DNA of 64,000 bases from Janthinobacterium sp051380735 (GTDB lineage Bacteria; Pseudomonadota; Gammaproteobacteria; Burkholderiales; Burkholderiaceae_D), in the NCBI RefSeq assembly GCF_051380735.1, contig NZ_JBNYXQ010000001.1, forward strand, positions 186,001 to 250,000, read 5' to 3'. The notes beneath the pieces were generated by a model. That model had not been told where the DNA came from and searched no databases. It saw only the letters and a program-made list of their open reading frames with translations. Both the position numbers and the translations under genes were made by a program. Shown in pieces: positions 34,506 through 43,595 of the stretch. Each line of letters opens with the position of its first letter. The first letter of the stretch is position 1.

Positions 34506-34515
34506 GGTCGTTTGC

Positions 34516-35502
34516 TCAGCCGCCGGTTTGCGCCATGAAGCGGATGATCTTGTCCGGCCGCGTATTGAAATCATGCTGCTGCGGCTTGCGTTCGATGGCC
34601 AGGCGGATGGCCGCTTCCAGTTCCGCGTCGCTGGCCCCTCCGCGCAGCATGGGGCCGAAGGCGAATTTTTCTTCCTGTCCCAGGCACAGGTACAAGGTGC
34701 CGTCAACGGACAGGCGCACCCGGTTGCAGGTTGCGCAGAAGTGCTGCGACATCGGCGTGATAAAGCCGATGCTGGCCTGCCCGTCTGCGGTCGACAGGTA
34801 GCGTGCCGGCCCGCCACCGAGTTCTTGCGCCTGCGGCACCAGGCCGAATTTCTCGGCCAGGCGCTCGCGCACGTCACCGAGTGGCATGTACTGCGTGTTG
34901 CGGCCGGTGCTGCCCATCGGCATCGCCTCGATCAGGCGCAGCATGAAATGCTGCTCGATGCAAAAAGCCGCCATGGCCTCGATCTGGTCGTCGTTGACAC
35001 CGCGCATAGCCACCATATTGATCTTGATCGGATCAAAACCTGCCGCCTTGCCCGCCACCAGGCCGTCCAGTATCGGCTGCAGGCTGTCCCGGCCGGTGAT
35101 TTTCTCCATGCAGGCGCGGTCCAGCGAGTCCAGGCTGACGTTGATGCGACTGACCCCCGCCGCGCGCAACGCCACCGCATGGCGGCCCAGTTGCGTGGCA
35201 TTGGTCGACAGCGACAGGTCCTGCAGCCCGGGCAGCGCCGACAGGCGCGCCGCCAGTTGCGGCAGGTTGCGCCGCAACAGCGGCTCGCCGCCCGTCAGGC
35301 GCACCCGGCGCGTACCGAGGCGCACGAAGACGCCCATCAGGCGCTCGATCTCGTCGAAATTGAGCCAGTCCTTCGGCTCTTCGAAACCGCGAAAGCCCTT
35401 GGGCATGCAATAACTGCAGCGCAAGTCGCAGCGGTCGGTCACCGACAACCGTATATAGTCGATGGACCTGCCAAACCTGTCGAGCAACATGGAACTCCCC
35501 AT
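34516..35502 (-). CDS. moaA: GTP 3',8-cyclase (molybdenum cofactor biosynthesis protein A)
   Basis: Radical SAM enzyme starting molybdopterin synthesis from GTP, here needed for the molybdenum cofactor of NarG. The radical SAM cluster is CDLRCSYC (Cys 25, 29, 32 in the 328-residue form). The second C-terminal 4Fe-4S cluster uses CATC and a third Cys 14 residues later (YLCLGQE). The protein ends in Gly-Gly (MAQTGG), the conserved MoaA tail. ATG 35502 is chosen because AGGAG lies 6 bases upstream; ATG 35523 is the longer alternative. Located between ppiC and narX in the nar locus. No moaC or other mo genes are here. Confidence 0.95.
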   Translation of the reverse strand: MGSSMLLDRFGRSIDYIRLSVTDRCDLRCSYCMPKGFRGFEEPKDWLNFDEIERLMGVFVRLGTRRVRLTGGEPLLRRNLPQLAARLSALPGLQDLSLSTNATQLGRHAVALRAAGVSRINVSLDSLDRACMEKITGRDSLQPILDGLVAGKAAGFDPIKINMVAMRGVNDDQIEAMAAFCIEQHFMLRLIEAMPMGSTGRNTQYMPLGDVRERLAEKFGLVPQAQELGGGPARYLSTADGQASIGFITPMSQHFCATCNRVRLSVDGTLYLCLGQEEKFAFGPMLRGGASDAELEAAIRLAIERKPQQHDFNTRPDKIIRFMAQTGG

Positions 35503-35590
35503 CGCCTGCTCCTGTTTCACCATCTGATTGTAAAGCCTGGGGCCGCGCCTGGCTGTACACCAGACGCGCCGCCAGACTAGTTACTCTGGC

Positions 35591-36337
35591 CTATTGCACC
35601 AGAGGACTGTCCGTGCCTTCGAGCTCCACGCCGGCAATTTCGGCGCGCCCCACCAGCAGATGCAGATACTGGTGGACGGCGCGTTGCCAGGCCGCGCGCG
35701 ACAGCCGGTCGGCGATCTGCGCCTGCACCGCTTCATAGGCTATCGCCTTGCCCTCGATACGGCGCAGCACCTGCACGATGTGATAGCCGAAGCGCGTTTC
35801 CAGCAAGCGCCCCGCCAGTTCGCCCTCGTCCAGCCGGAACACCAGCGCGTCGAATTCCGGCACGCTTTGCCCTGGCGACAACTGGCCCAGATTGCCACCG
35901 AGGGCACCCGAGGGGCAGTTCGAATACTGGCCCGCCAGTTCGGCAAAGCGCCCGGGCGCAGCCTTCAGGGCTTCCAACACCGCCTGCGCCGTGGTGCGCA
36001 GCAGCTCCAAAGGCGCCTCCGGCGTCACCTGGAACAGGATGTGGCGTACTTCCACCAACGCGCCGCTGCGAAACAGCTGTGGGCGCTGCGCGTAAAAAGT
36101 GCGGCAGGCGGCGTCGTCGGCCACCGGCACTTTCACTTCCTGGGCAAACAGCGCTTCGACCAGCTCGTCGTCGCTGCCGGCGCGCAAGCCCAGGCGCCGC
36201 GCTTCATCGAGCAGCAGCCGGCGCAGCACCAGTTCGTGCACCGCCTGTTTCAAGGGATTGCCTGCGCCCTGGTGATGCGGCAGTTCCTGCTCCACTTCCG
36301 TGTCGTCGATTTCGACGCCATTGACCGAAATACCCAT
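35591..36337 (-). CDS. PpiC-type (parvulin) peptidyl-prolyl isomerase of the nar operon
   Basis: 248-residue NifM/PpiC-like protein: helical N-terminus, parvulin domain at about 97-195 (EVRHILFQVTPEAPLELL, QYSNCPSGALGGNLGQLSPG, LLETRFGYHIVQVLRRIEG) and a helical C-terminal tail. No signal peptide, so probably cytoplasmic. It sits 15 bases after narI. Parvulins of this type recur next to narGHJI in Betaproteobacteria and presumably help fold or mature the reductase, by analogy with NifM for nitrogenase; direct proof is not in the sequence. Confidence 0.9.
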   Translation of the reverse strand: MGISVNGVEIDDTEVEQELPHHQGAGNPLKQAVHELVLRRLLLDEARRLGLRAGSDDELVEALFAQEVKVPVADDAACRTFYAQRPQLFRSGALVEVRHILFQVTPEAPLELLRTTAQAVLEALKAAPGRFAELAGQYSNCPSGALGGNLGQLSPGQSVPEFDALVFRLDEGELAGRLLETRFGYHIVQVLRRIEGKAIAYEAVQAQIADRLSRAAWQRAVHQYLHLLVGRAEIAGVELEGTDSPLVQ

Positions 36338-36352
36338 GATGACTCTCCTTTG

Positions 36353-37036
36353 TTAGCGCCGGCGTACCAGCTGCCAGGTGCGACCCAGGTAGGCCACGGC
36401 ACCAAAGCCGCTCCACACATGTACCAGGCGGGTGAACGGGAAGATGACGAACAGCGACATTCCCATGAACAGGTGCAGCTTGAAGATCCACGGCGCGTCG
36501 ACGATAAAGCCGGCGGCGTCGCCACGCAAGGTGACCACGTGCTGGGCCCAGGTCATCAACAGCACCATCATGTGCCCATCCATGTGCGAGGCCGAGACAA
36601 AGATCGACGACAGGCCCAGCAGCAAGGTCAGCAGTATCCACAGCAGCACCAGCTTGTCCTTGAAGGTGGTGCGGGCGGCCACGCGCTCATTGCTGAAACG
36701 GCGCGCCAGCAGCATCAGGATGCCAACCAGGCACAAGGCGCCCATCACGCCGCCGGCAGCCATCGCCACCGCCTGCTTGACGCCATGGGTGACGCCCAGG
36801 GTGTCCCAGACCCAGACCGGAGTGAGCAGGCCGGCAGCATGGCCAAAGAACAGGCCCAGTATGCCGACGTGGAACAGCGGGCTGCCCAGGCGCAGCATGC
36901 CCGTGTTGAGGACCTGGCTCGATTCCGACTTCCAGGTGTACTGCTCGCGGTCAAAGCGCACCAGGCTGCCGAGCAGGAAGATCGCCAGCGCGATATAGGG
37001 ATAAATCCCGAAGACAAATTGATGCAGGTAGTTCAT
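36353..37036 (-). CDS. narI: Respiratory nitrate reductase gamma subunit (cytochrome b)
   Basis: Membrane-anchoring dihaem cytochrome b that oxidises quinol and passes electrons to NarH. 227 residues, five membrane helices, starting MNYLHQFVFGIYPYIALAIF. His-containing helices (LFHVGILGLFFGHAAG, HLFMGMSLFVIFPFTRLVHV) supply the haem ligands as in E. coli NarI. ATG lies 11 bases after the narJ stop. Function requires NarGH assembled on its cytoplasmic face. Confidence 0.96.
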   Translation of the reverse strand: MNYLHQFVFGIYPYIALAIFLLGSLVRFDREQYTWKSESSQVLNTGMLRLGSPLFHVGILGLFFGHAAGLLTPVWVWDTLGVTHGVKQAVAMAAGGVMGALCLVGILMLLARRFSNERVAARTTFKDKLVLLWILLTLLLGLSSIFVSASHMDGHMMVLLMTWAQHVVTLRGDAAGFIVDAPWIFKLHLFMGMSLFVIFPFTRLVHVWSGFGAVAYLGRTWQLVRRR

Positions 37037-37047
37037 GACCTTCTCCT

Positions 37048-37725
37048 TCAGTGATGCGGTGCTGCCGCCTTGGGATAGAAATTGACCGGTTGGACGCCAC
37101 CCGCAACGACTCCAGGTTTGAGCAGCGGTTCGATGCCGTCCGCGCCGGGCCCGAAGGTTTCCAGCGCTTCGTCCATGTCGCGCACTGGCGGCTCGGCGAG
37201 TTCCTCGGCCTGTACCGGCGTCAATGTCTGCAGCAACTCGAATACGCAGGCGTAGCTGCTGCGATTGGCGCGCAGCTTGCGGCCTATGTACGCCAATACA
37301 TGGATGGCATCGCCCAGCAATCGCTCGGCCTCGCTTGGGTCCTGCTGCGACAAAAACTCCAGGAACAGCGGCACGTAGTCGGGCAGGTCGTCACCGACCA
37401 TCTGCAGGCCGTGGCGACTGTATTCGGCCAGCAGGTCGACCATGGCCTGGCCACGGTCGCGCGATTCGCCGTGAATATGCTCGAACAGGTGCAGCGACTG
37501 CGACGGATTACGGTCGAACGTCATCACATACTGCTGCTGCAGGTCGATCAGCGCGGTCGCTTGCAGGTGCGCCAGCAGCGGCTGCAAGCTTGCATGCCAG
37601 CTTGGCAGCGTCTCGATCAGCAGGCCGTCAAGCGCAGGCAACTCCTGCTGCAATTCCGGCTCCGGGTACAGCAGCAAGGCCGACAGCACCTGGTAACCCT
37701 GCATGGTATTCAGTGGATCAGACAT
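37048..37725 (-). CDS. narJ: Nitrate reductase assembly chaperone NarJ
   Basis: Cytoplasmic chaperone (TorD/DmsD superfamily) that helps insert molybdenum cofactor and FeS clusters into NarG before membrane attachment; not a subunit of the final enzyme. 225 residues, all-helical, with YQVLSALLLYPEPELQQELP and LFEHIHGESRDRGQAMVDLL, typical NarJ sequences. Start at ATG 37725 (MSDPLNTMQG) overlaps the narH end by 8 bases, suggesting coupled translation. GAGAG lies just upstream. Confidence 0.95.
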   Translation of the reverse strand: MSDPLNTMQGYQVLSALLLYPEPELQQELPALDGLLIETLPSWHASLQPLLAHLQATALIDLQQQYVMTFDRNPSQSLHLFEHIHGESRDRGQAMVDLLAEYSRHGLQMVGDDLPDYVPLFLEFLSQQDPSEAERLLGDAIHVLAYIGRKLRANRSSYACVFELLQTLTPVQAEELAEPPVRDMDEALETFGPGADGIEPLLKPGVVAGGVQPVNFYPKAAAPHH

Positions 37726-39274
37726 CGAGGCTCTCCTTTTTTTTGCGCGACTTCGGCATCGCCATGAAAATCTCCGAACCGTGCTTGCGCTTGCCGAACA
37801 GGCTGGCGTCGCTGGTCCCGTCCGAGCAGCCATTGCCAAACGTGAAACCGCAGCTGCCCTTGTCGTTGAAGCTGTCCTCGGCCATTTCCTTGTGGCTGCT
37901 GGGAATCACGAAACGGTCTTCGTAGTTGGCGATCGCCATGATGTGGTACATGTCTTCGACGGTGGCTACATCCAGCCCCACCTGCTTCAACACTTCCAGG
38001 TCAGGCACGGGCGCCACATGCTTGCTGCGCATATAGGCGCGCATGGCCAGCATGCGGTCCAGTGCGCGTATCACCGGTGGCTGGTCGCCGGCCGTCAGCA
38101 GGTTGGCCAGGTATTGCACCGGAATGCGCAGGCTGGCGGTGTCCGGCAGGATGCCGTTCTTGCCCAGCTTGCCCGATTCGGCAGCGGCCTGGATCGGCGA
38201 CAGCGGCGGGATGTACCACACCATCGGCAAGGTGCGGTATTCCGGGTGCAGCGGGAAAGCCACCTTCCACTCGACGGCCATCTTGTAGACGGGCGAGCGC
38301 TTGGCCGATTCCAGCCACGAATCGGGAATGCCCTGGCGGCGCGCCTCGTCGATCACGGCCGGGTCGTGCGGGTCGAGGAACAGGCCCAGTTGCGACGGAT
38401 ACAGGTCGCGCGGGTCGGCTACCGAGGCCGCCGCTTCGATCTTGTCGGCGTCATACAGCAGCACGCCAAGATAGCGGATGCGGCCGACGCAGGTTTCCGA
38501 GCACACGGTAGGCTGGCCTGCTTCGATGCGCGGGAAGCAGAACGTGCATTTTTCGGCCTTGCCGGACGACCAGTTGTAGTAAATCTTCTTGTACGGGCAA
38601 CCGGAGATGCACATGCGCCAGCCACGGCACTTGTCCTGGTCGATCAGCACGATGCCGTCATCCTCGCGCTTGTAGACCGAACCCGATGGGCACGACGCCA
38701 CGCACGTCGGGTTGAGGCAATGCTCGCACAGGCGCGGCAAATACATCATGAAGGTGTTTTCAAACGTGCCGTACATCTCTTTTTGCATATTGTCGAACAG
38801 CGCGTCCTGGCTGCGCTGGGCAAATTCGCCGCCCAGGTCATCCTCCCAGTTCGGGCCCCATTCGATCTTGTCCATCTTCTTGCCGGTCAACACCGAGATG
38901 GGCCGCGCCGTCGGCGGCGTTTCCGACAGCGGCGCGTTCTGCAGCCGCTCGTAGTCATAGGTGAACGGCTCGTAGTACTCGTCGATCTGCGGCAGGTTCG
39001 GGTTGGCGAAGATGTTGGCGAGGATTTTCAAACGGCTGCCCTGGCGCGGCTCGATCTTGCCCGCTTGCGTGCGGCGCCAGCCGCCGTTCCACTTGTCCTG
39101 GTTTTCCCACTGCTTCGGGTAGCCGATGCCGGGCTTGGTTTCCACGTTGTTGAACCATGCGTATTCCACGCCATCGCGGCTGGTCCATACGTTCTTGCAG
39201 GTGACCGAACAAGTGTGGCAGCCGATGCACTTGTCCAGGTTCAGCACCATGCCGATTTGCGCTCTGATTTTCAT
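37718..39274 (-). CDS. narH: Respiratory nitrate reductase beta subunit (iron-sulfur)
   Basis: Electron-transfer subunit with four FeS clusters, 518 residues. The first Cys group is C16, C19, C22, C26 (CIGCHTCSVTC), the same positions as in E. coli NarH. One later motif reads CRGWRMC, with Trp replacing a Cys, the known NarH feature that makes that cluster 3Fe-4S. Other groups are CEHCLNPTCVASC and CTFC...CSETC. The start overlaps the narG stop by 4 bases. Located on the cytoplasmic face with NarG. Confidence 0.97.
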   Translation of the reverse strand: MKIRAQIGMVLNLDKCIGCHTCSVTCKNVWTSRDGVEYAWFNNVETKPGIGYPKQWENQDKWNGGWRRTQAGKIEPRQGSRLKILANIFANPNLPQIDEYYEPFTYDYERLQNAPLSETPPTARPISVLTGKKMDKIEWGPNWEDDLGGEFAQRSQDALFDNMQKEMYGTFENTFMMYLPRLCEHCLNPTCVASCPSGSVYKREDDGIVLIDQDKCRGWRMCISGCPYKKIYYNWSSGKAEKCTFCFPRIEAGQPTVCSETCVGRIRYLGVLLYDADKIEAAASVADPRDLYPSQLGLFLDPHDPAVIDEARRQGIPDSWLESAKRSPVYKMAVEWKVAFPLHPEYRTLPMVWYIPPLSPIQAAAESGKLGKNGILPDTASLRIPVQYLANLLTAGDQPPVIRALDRMLAMRAYMRSKHVAPVPDLEVLKQVGLDVATVEDMYHIMAIANYEDRFVIPSSHKEMAEDSFNDKGSCGFTFGNGCSDGTSDASLFGKRKHGSEIFMAMPKSRKKKESLDV

Positions 39275-42200
39275 GCCATGCTCCCTTGTTCTTCTTTCAA
39301 CGGGCCTTCGAGCCAGTCGATCTTGTTCATCTTGCGCACCAACACGAATTCATCACGGTTCGAGCCCACCGTGCCGTAGTAATTGAAGCCCCACGACAGC
39401 TGGGCATAACCACCGATCATGTGGGTCGGCTTGGTGACGGCGCGCGTGACCGAGTTGTGGATGCCGCCGCGCTTGCCCGACTGTTCAGAACCCGGCACAT
39501 TGATGATCTTTTCCTGTGCGTGGTACATCATGGTCATGCCTTCGGGTACGCGCTGGCTGACAACGGCGCGTGCGGTCAACGTGCCGTTGACGTTGAATAC
39601 TTCGATCCAGTCGTTGTCGACGATGCCGGCATTCCTGGCGTCGATCTCGGACAGCCACACATGCGGGCCGCCGCGCGACAGGGTCAGCATGCGCAGATTG
39701 TCCGAATACGTCGAATGGATGCCCCATTTCTGGTGCGGCGTAATGAAGTTCAGCGCCAGTTCCTTGTTGCCGTTCGGACTGGCACCCAGCATTTGCGTGG
39801 TCGTCCTGGTATTGATGGCCGGCTTGTAGACGCACAGGCCCTCGCCAAAATCGCGCATCCAGCGGTGATCTTGGTAAAACTGCTGGCGGCCCGTCAGTGT
39901 GCGCCAGGGGATCAGTTCATGCACATTCGTGTAGCAAGCGTTGTAGCTGACTTCTTCGGATTCGAGGCCCGACCAGGTCGGCGACGAGATGATCTTGCGC
40001 GGCTGCGCCTGCACGTCGCGGAAGCGGATCGTGTCGTGCTCGCGCGGCAGCGCCAGGTGGGTATGGTCGCGCCCGGTGATTTTCGACAGCGCGGCCCAGG
40101 CTTTCACGGCCACGTGGCCATTTGTTTCCGGCGCCAGCGACAAAATCATCTCGGCCGCATCGATGGCGGTGTCCAGCCTTGGCTGGCCGTGCGCTACACC
40201 CTCGGCCAGCACGGTGCGGTTAATGCCGCGCAACACGTCCACTTCATGGCCGGTCTTCCAGCTGATGCCCTTGCCACCATTGCCTATGTTTTCCAGCAGC
40301 GGGCCGATCGAGGTGAACTTCTGCCAGATCTTGGTGTAATCGCGCTCGATGACGGTAAAGTTGGGCATGGTCTTGCCGGGTATCGGCTCGCACTCGCCGG
40401 CGCGCCAATCTTTCGGGTCGAAAGGCTGGCCCAGCTCACCGGGGGTGTCGTGCATCAGCGGCGTCAACACGATATCGTGCTGCGTGCCCAGATATGCCCC
40501 GCCGATTTCCTCGAATTTTTTTGCAATGCCCTTGTAGATTTCCCAGTCCGACTTCGACTGCCACAGCGGCTGCACGGCTTCCGACAGCGGGTGGATGAAC
40601 GGATGCATGTCGGAGGTATTCAGGTCATCCTTTTCATACCAGGTGGCCGTCGGCAGCACGATGTCGCCGTACAGGCAGGTGGTCGACATGCGGAAGTCCA
40701 GCACCACCAAGAGATCGAGCTTGCCTTCGGCGGCAGTGCGCACTTTCACATCGCGCGGCTTGATGCAGTTGTTTTCGTCGCTCATCAGCGCATTCTGCGT
40801 GCCCAGCAAATACTTCAGGAAGTACTCGTGGCCCTTGCCCGAGCTGCCCAGGATATTCGAGCGCCAGACAAACATATTGCGCGGGAAGTTGGCAGGGTTG
40901 TCGGGATCGTCGCAGGAGAACTCCAGCTGCTTGTTCCTGATCTGGGCCACCGCATAGTCGACCGGATTGACACCGGCGGCCCTGGCGGCGCGCGTCACTT
41001 CCAGCGGATTGGTTTGCAGCTGCGGCGCGGACGGCAGCCAGCCCATGCGCTCGGCCTTGGCGTTGTAGTCCAGGAGGGTCATCGGCGCCACGTCGGGGCC
41101 GGCCAATGGCGAAGCGATTTCCTCGGTATGCAGCTTTTCATGGCGCCACTGGCTGGTATGGGCGTAGAAGAACGAAGTACCGTTCATCTGGCGCATCGGG
41201 CGGTTCCAGTCCTGGGCAAACGCCAGCGGGGTCCAGCCGGTTTGCGGACGCAGTTTTTCCTGGCCGACGTAATGGGCCCAGCCGCCACCCGACTGGCCCA
41301 CACAGCCGCACATCATCAGCATATTGATGATGCCGCGGTAGGTCATGTCCATGTGGTACCAGTGATTCAGGGCCGCGCCGACGATAACCATGCTCTTGCC
41401 ACGCGTCTGGTCGGCGTTTTCGGCGAACTGGCGCGCCACGGTGATCACGTCGGCCGCTTTCACGCCCGTATGCTTGACCTGCCAGGCCGGCGTGTACGGC
41501 ATATCGTCGTCATAGCTGGTAGCGACATTGCCGCCGCCCAGGCCACGGTCGATGCCATAGTTGGCCAGCGTCAGGTCGAATACGGTAGCGACCAGCACGC
41601 TGCTGCCGTCGGCCAGTTGCAGGCGCTTGGCTGGCACATTGCGCATCAACATGTCTGTACTGTCTTTGCCGCCGAAGTAAGGAAAGCCGACAGCCACCAC
41701 TTCATCGCTCTTGCCCAACAGGGACAGTTGCGGATCGACCGGCGCGCTATTGCCGCCCTCTTTCATCTCCAGGTTCCACTTGCCTGCCTCGCCCCAGCGA
41801 AAGCCGATCGAACCGGCCGGCGCCACGATGCGGCCAGACACTTCGTCGATCACCAGCGTTTTCCAGTCCGGGTTGTTGGTCTCATCGAGATTGTTGGCCA
41901 GGTGCGAGGCGCGCAAAAAGTATTCGGGCGCCAGGATGCCGTTCTGCTCTTTCAACAGCACCAGCATCGGAAAGTCGGTGTACTGCTTGGCGTAACCCTT
42001 GAAGTAGGCCGATTGATGGTCTTTATGGTATTCGTTGAGGATCACATGGCCCATGGCCATCGCCAGGGCGGCGTCGGTGCCCTGCTTTGGTGCCAGCCAG
42101 ATATCGCCGAACTTGGCCATTTCGCCGAAGTCCGACGACACGGCCACGGTCTTCGTGCCTTTGTAGCGCACTTCCGTGTAAAAGTGGGCATCCGGCGTGC

Positions 42201-42978
42201 GCGTCATCGGCACGTTCGAGCCCCACACCATCAGGAAGGTGGAGTTGTACCAGTCGGCCGATTCCGGCACGTCGGTCTGTTCGCCCCATACTTGCGGGCT
42301 GGCTGGCGGCAAGTCGCAGTACCAGTCGTAAAAACTCAGCGCCACGCCACCGATCAGGGACAAATAGCGCGTGCCGGCCGCGTAGCTGACCATCGACATG
42401 GCGGGAATGGGCGAAAACCCGACGATGCGGTCCGGGCCATATTTCTTGATCGTCAGCGCATTGGCCGCCGCGATCATTTCATTCGATTCGTCCCAGGTGG
42501 CGCGCACGAAACCGCCCAGGCCACGAATCGATTTGTATTGCTGCGAACGCACAGGGTCCTGGCTGATGTAGTCCCAGGCGGTGACCGGGTCCATGGTCTT
42601 GCGCGCTTCGCGCCACATTTCCATCAGCCGGCCGCGCACCATCGGATACTTCACGCGCTGGGCCGAATACACATACCAGGAATAGCTGGCGCCGCGCGGG
42701 CAGCCGCGCGGCTCGTGATTGGGGAGGTCCGGGCGGGTGCGCGGATAATCGGTCTGCTGGGTTTCCCAGGTGATCAGGCCATTCTTGACATACACCTTCC
42801 AGCTGCAGGAACCGGTGCAATTGACGCCGTGCGTCGAGCGCACGATCTTGTCATGCTGCCAGCGCTGGCGATACGCGTTTTCCCAGGTACGGTCTTCATC
42901 GACCACGCTGCCATGGCCGTTCGAAAACGGCTCGGCGCTCTTGTTAAAAAACTTCAGACGGTCCAGAAAGTGACTCAT
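39271..42978 (-). CDS. narG: Respiratory nitrate reductase alpha subunit (molybdenum)
   Basis: Catalytic subunit reducing nitrate to nitrite with a bis-MGD molybdenum cofactor, facing the cytoplasm. 1235 residues, close to E. coli NarG (1247). The FS0 cluster ligands are His50, Cys54, Cys58 and Cys93 (HGVNCTGSC, GCPRG), with His in place of the first Cys as in E. coli. The Mo-site region includes YCDLPPASPQVWGEQTDVPE. No Tat export signal is expected; the N-terminus MSHFLDRLKFF is the NarG type. ATG 42978 has GGAGGT a few bases upstream. First gene of narGHJI-ppiC-moaA-narXL. Confidence 0.98.
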   Translation of the reverse strand: MSHFLDRLKFFNKSAEPFSNGHGSVVDEDRTWENAYRQRWQHDKIVRSTHGVNCTGSCSWKVYVKNGLITWETQQTDYPRTRPDLPNHEPRGCPRGASYSWYVYSAQRVKYPMVRGRLMEMWREARKTMDPVTAWDYISQDPVRSQQYKSIRGLGGFVRATWDESNEMIAAANALTIKKYGPDRIVGFSPIPAMSMVSYAAGTRYLSLIGGVALSFYDWYCDLPPASPQVWGEQTDVPESADWYNSTFLMVWGSNVPMTRTPDAHFYTEVRYKGTKTVAVSSDFGEMAKFGDIWLAPKQGTDAALAMAMGHVILNEYHKDHQSAYFKGYAKQYTDFPMLVLLKEQNGILAPEYFLRASHLANNLDETNNPDWKTLVIDEVSGRIVAPAGSIGFRWGEAGKWNLEMKEGGNSAPVDPQLSLLGKSDEVVAVGFPYFGGKDSTDMLMRNVPAKRLQLADGSSVLVATVFDLTLANYGIDRGLGGGNVATSYDDDMPYTPAWQVKHTGVKAADVITVARQFAENADQTRGKSMVIVGAALNHWYHMDMTYRGIINMLMMCGCVGQSGGGWAHYVGQEKLRPQTGWTPLAFAQDWNRPMRQMNGTSFFYAHTSQWRHEKLHTEEIASPLAGPDVAPMTLLDYNAKAERMGWLPSAPQLQTNPLEVTRAARAAGVNPVDYAVAQIRNKQLEFSCDDPDNPANFPRNMFVWRSNILGSSGKGHEYFLKYLLGTQNALMSDENNCIKPRDVKVRTAAEGKLDLLVVLDFRMSTTCLYGDIVLPTATWYEKDDLNTSDMHPFIHPLSEAVQPLWQSKSDWEIYKGIAKKFEEIGGAYLGTQHDIVLTPLMHDTPGELGQPFDPKDWRAGECEPIPGKTMPNFTVIERDYTKIWQKFTSIGPLLENIGNGGKGISWKTGHEVDVLRGINRTVLAEGVAHGQPRLDTAIDAAEMILSLAPETNGHVAVKAWAALSKITGRDHTHLALPREHDTIRFRDVQAQPRKIISSPTWSGLESEEVSYNACYTNVHELIPWRTLTGRQQFYQDHRWMRDFGEGLCVYKPAINTRTTTQMLGASPNGNKELALNFITPHQKWGIHSTYSDNLRMLTLSRGGPHVWLSEIDARNAGIVDNDWIEVFNVNGTLTARAVVSQRVPEGMTMMYHAQEKIINVPGSEQSGKRGGIHNSVTRAVTKPTHMIGGYAQLSWGFNYYGTVGSNRDEFVLVRKMNKIDWLEGPLKEEQGSMA

Positions 42979-43130
42979 GCTACCTCCACACATGCGCCGA
43001 ACGGGCGGCGCCGGGTCTTAAAAAACGCTGCAGGCCAAGGCCATGGCGTCGATGTGAGGAGTCTAGCGAGCGGCCACCTTGAGCGGTATTGGCAGGAAGT
43101 CGGTTTTCTGCACCAGGAATGCATAGGCAG

Positions 43131-43156
43131 GTAGTCACTCATCTAGTCACTACTGC
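43131..43156. promoter_or_regulatory. Tandem AGTGACTA motif upstream of narG
   Basis: Two TAGTCACT octamers (43132-43139 and 43144-43151) repeat with a 12-base period in the narG upstream region. The second, extended as CTAGTCACTACTGC (43143-43156), matches a sequence upstream of narK1 (reverse complement of 47104-47117) at 13 of 14 positions. It is not a recognisable FNR or NarL heptamer site, so it is proposed as a nar-linked regulatory motif of unknown owner. Confidence 0.4.
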
Positions 43157-43223
43157 GTATGGGCTGGGAACGTGCGCTGCGGTATATCTGTCATCCTTTA
43201 CCGTGCATACAGGAGTTTGCAAC

Positions 43224-43595
43224 ATGAGCATTACCGATTACGCCAGCCTCGTCGCCAGCGCGCGCCAGCAGGAACAGCCACAGCGTCTGCTGTTTACCTT
43301 CACTCGCGCCGAAGCGGAACCGGGCGGCCAGGGCAAGTCGCTCACGCCGGTGCTGTGCTCCGACAAGCTGCCCGAGGAATTGGAAAGTTTCGAACAATTG
43401 CTGGAGGAGTCAAAACAGATGCCGGCGCACTGGGACGTGGTCTTCGTGGCCGGGCTGGCGGGCAGCGCTGGCCAGGCGCCAGCGTCGCAAGAATGCGAGG
43501 CGCCGCTACGGGCGATGGTCAAGGCGATCGAGGAAGGACGAATCGACAGTTTGCTGGCGTTTGACCGCAGCGGAGAACTACTGCGTTTCAGTTGA
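43224..43595 (+). CDS. Hypothetical protein, 123 aa, divergent from narG
   Basis: Soluble acidic protein starting MSITDYASLVASARQQEQPQ, with a strand WDVVFVAGLAG and a C-terminal helix followed by LLAFDRSGEL. AGGAG lies about 7 bases upstream of the ATG. Similar small proteins in Burkholderiales have, from memory, been labelled ribonucleotide reductase subunit alpha, but no such motifs are visible and I do not support that name. It is divergent from narG and overlaps the carbonic anhydrase end by 18 bases. Confidence 0.7.
   Translation: MSITDYASLVASARQQEQPQRLLFTFTRAEAEPGGQGKSLTPVLCSDKLPEELESFEQLLEESKQMPAHWDVVFVAGLAGSAGQAPASQECEAPLRAMVKAIEEGRIDSLLAFDRSGELLRFS

Noticed and set aside
43090..43115. 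FNR box near TTGAGCGGTATTGG upstream of narG
   Set aside because: The left half fits at 4 of 5 positions but the right half at only 2 of 5; too weak to call.
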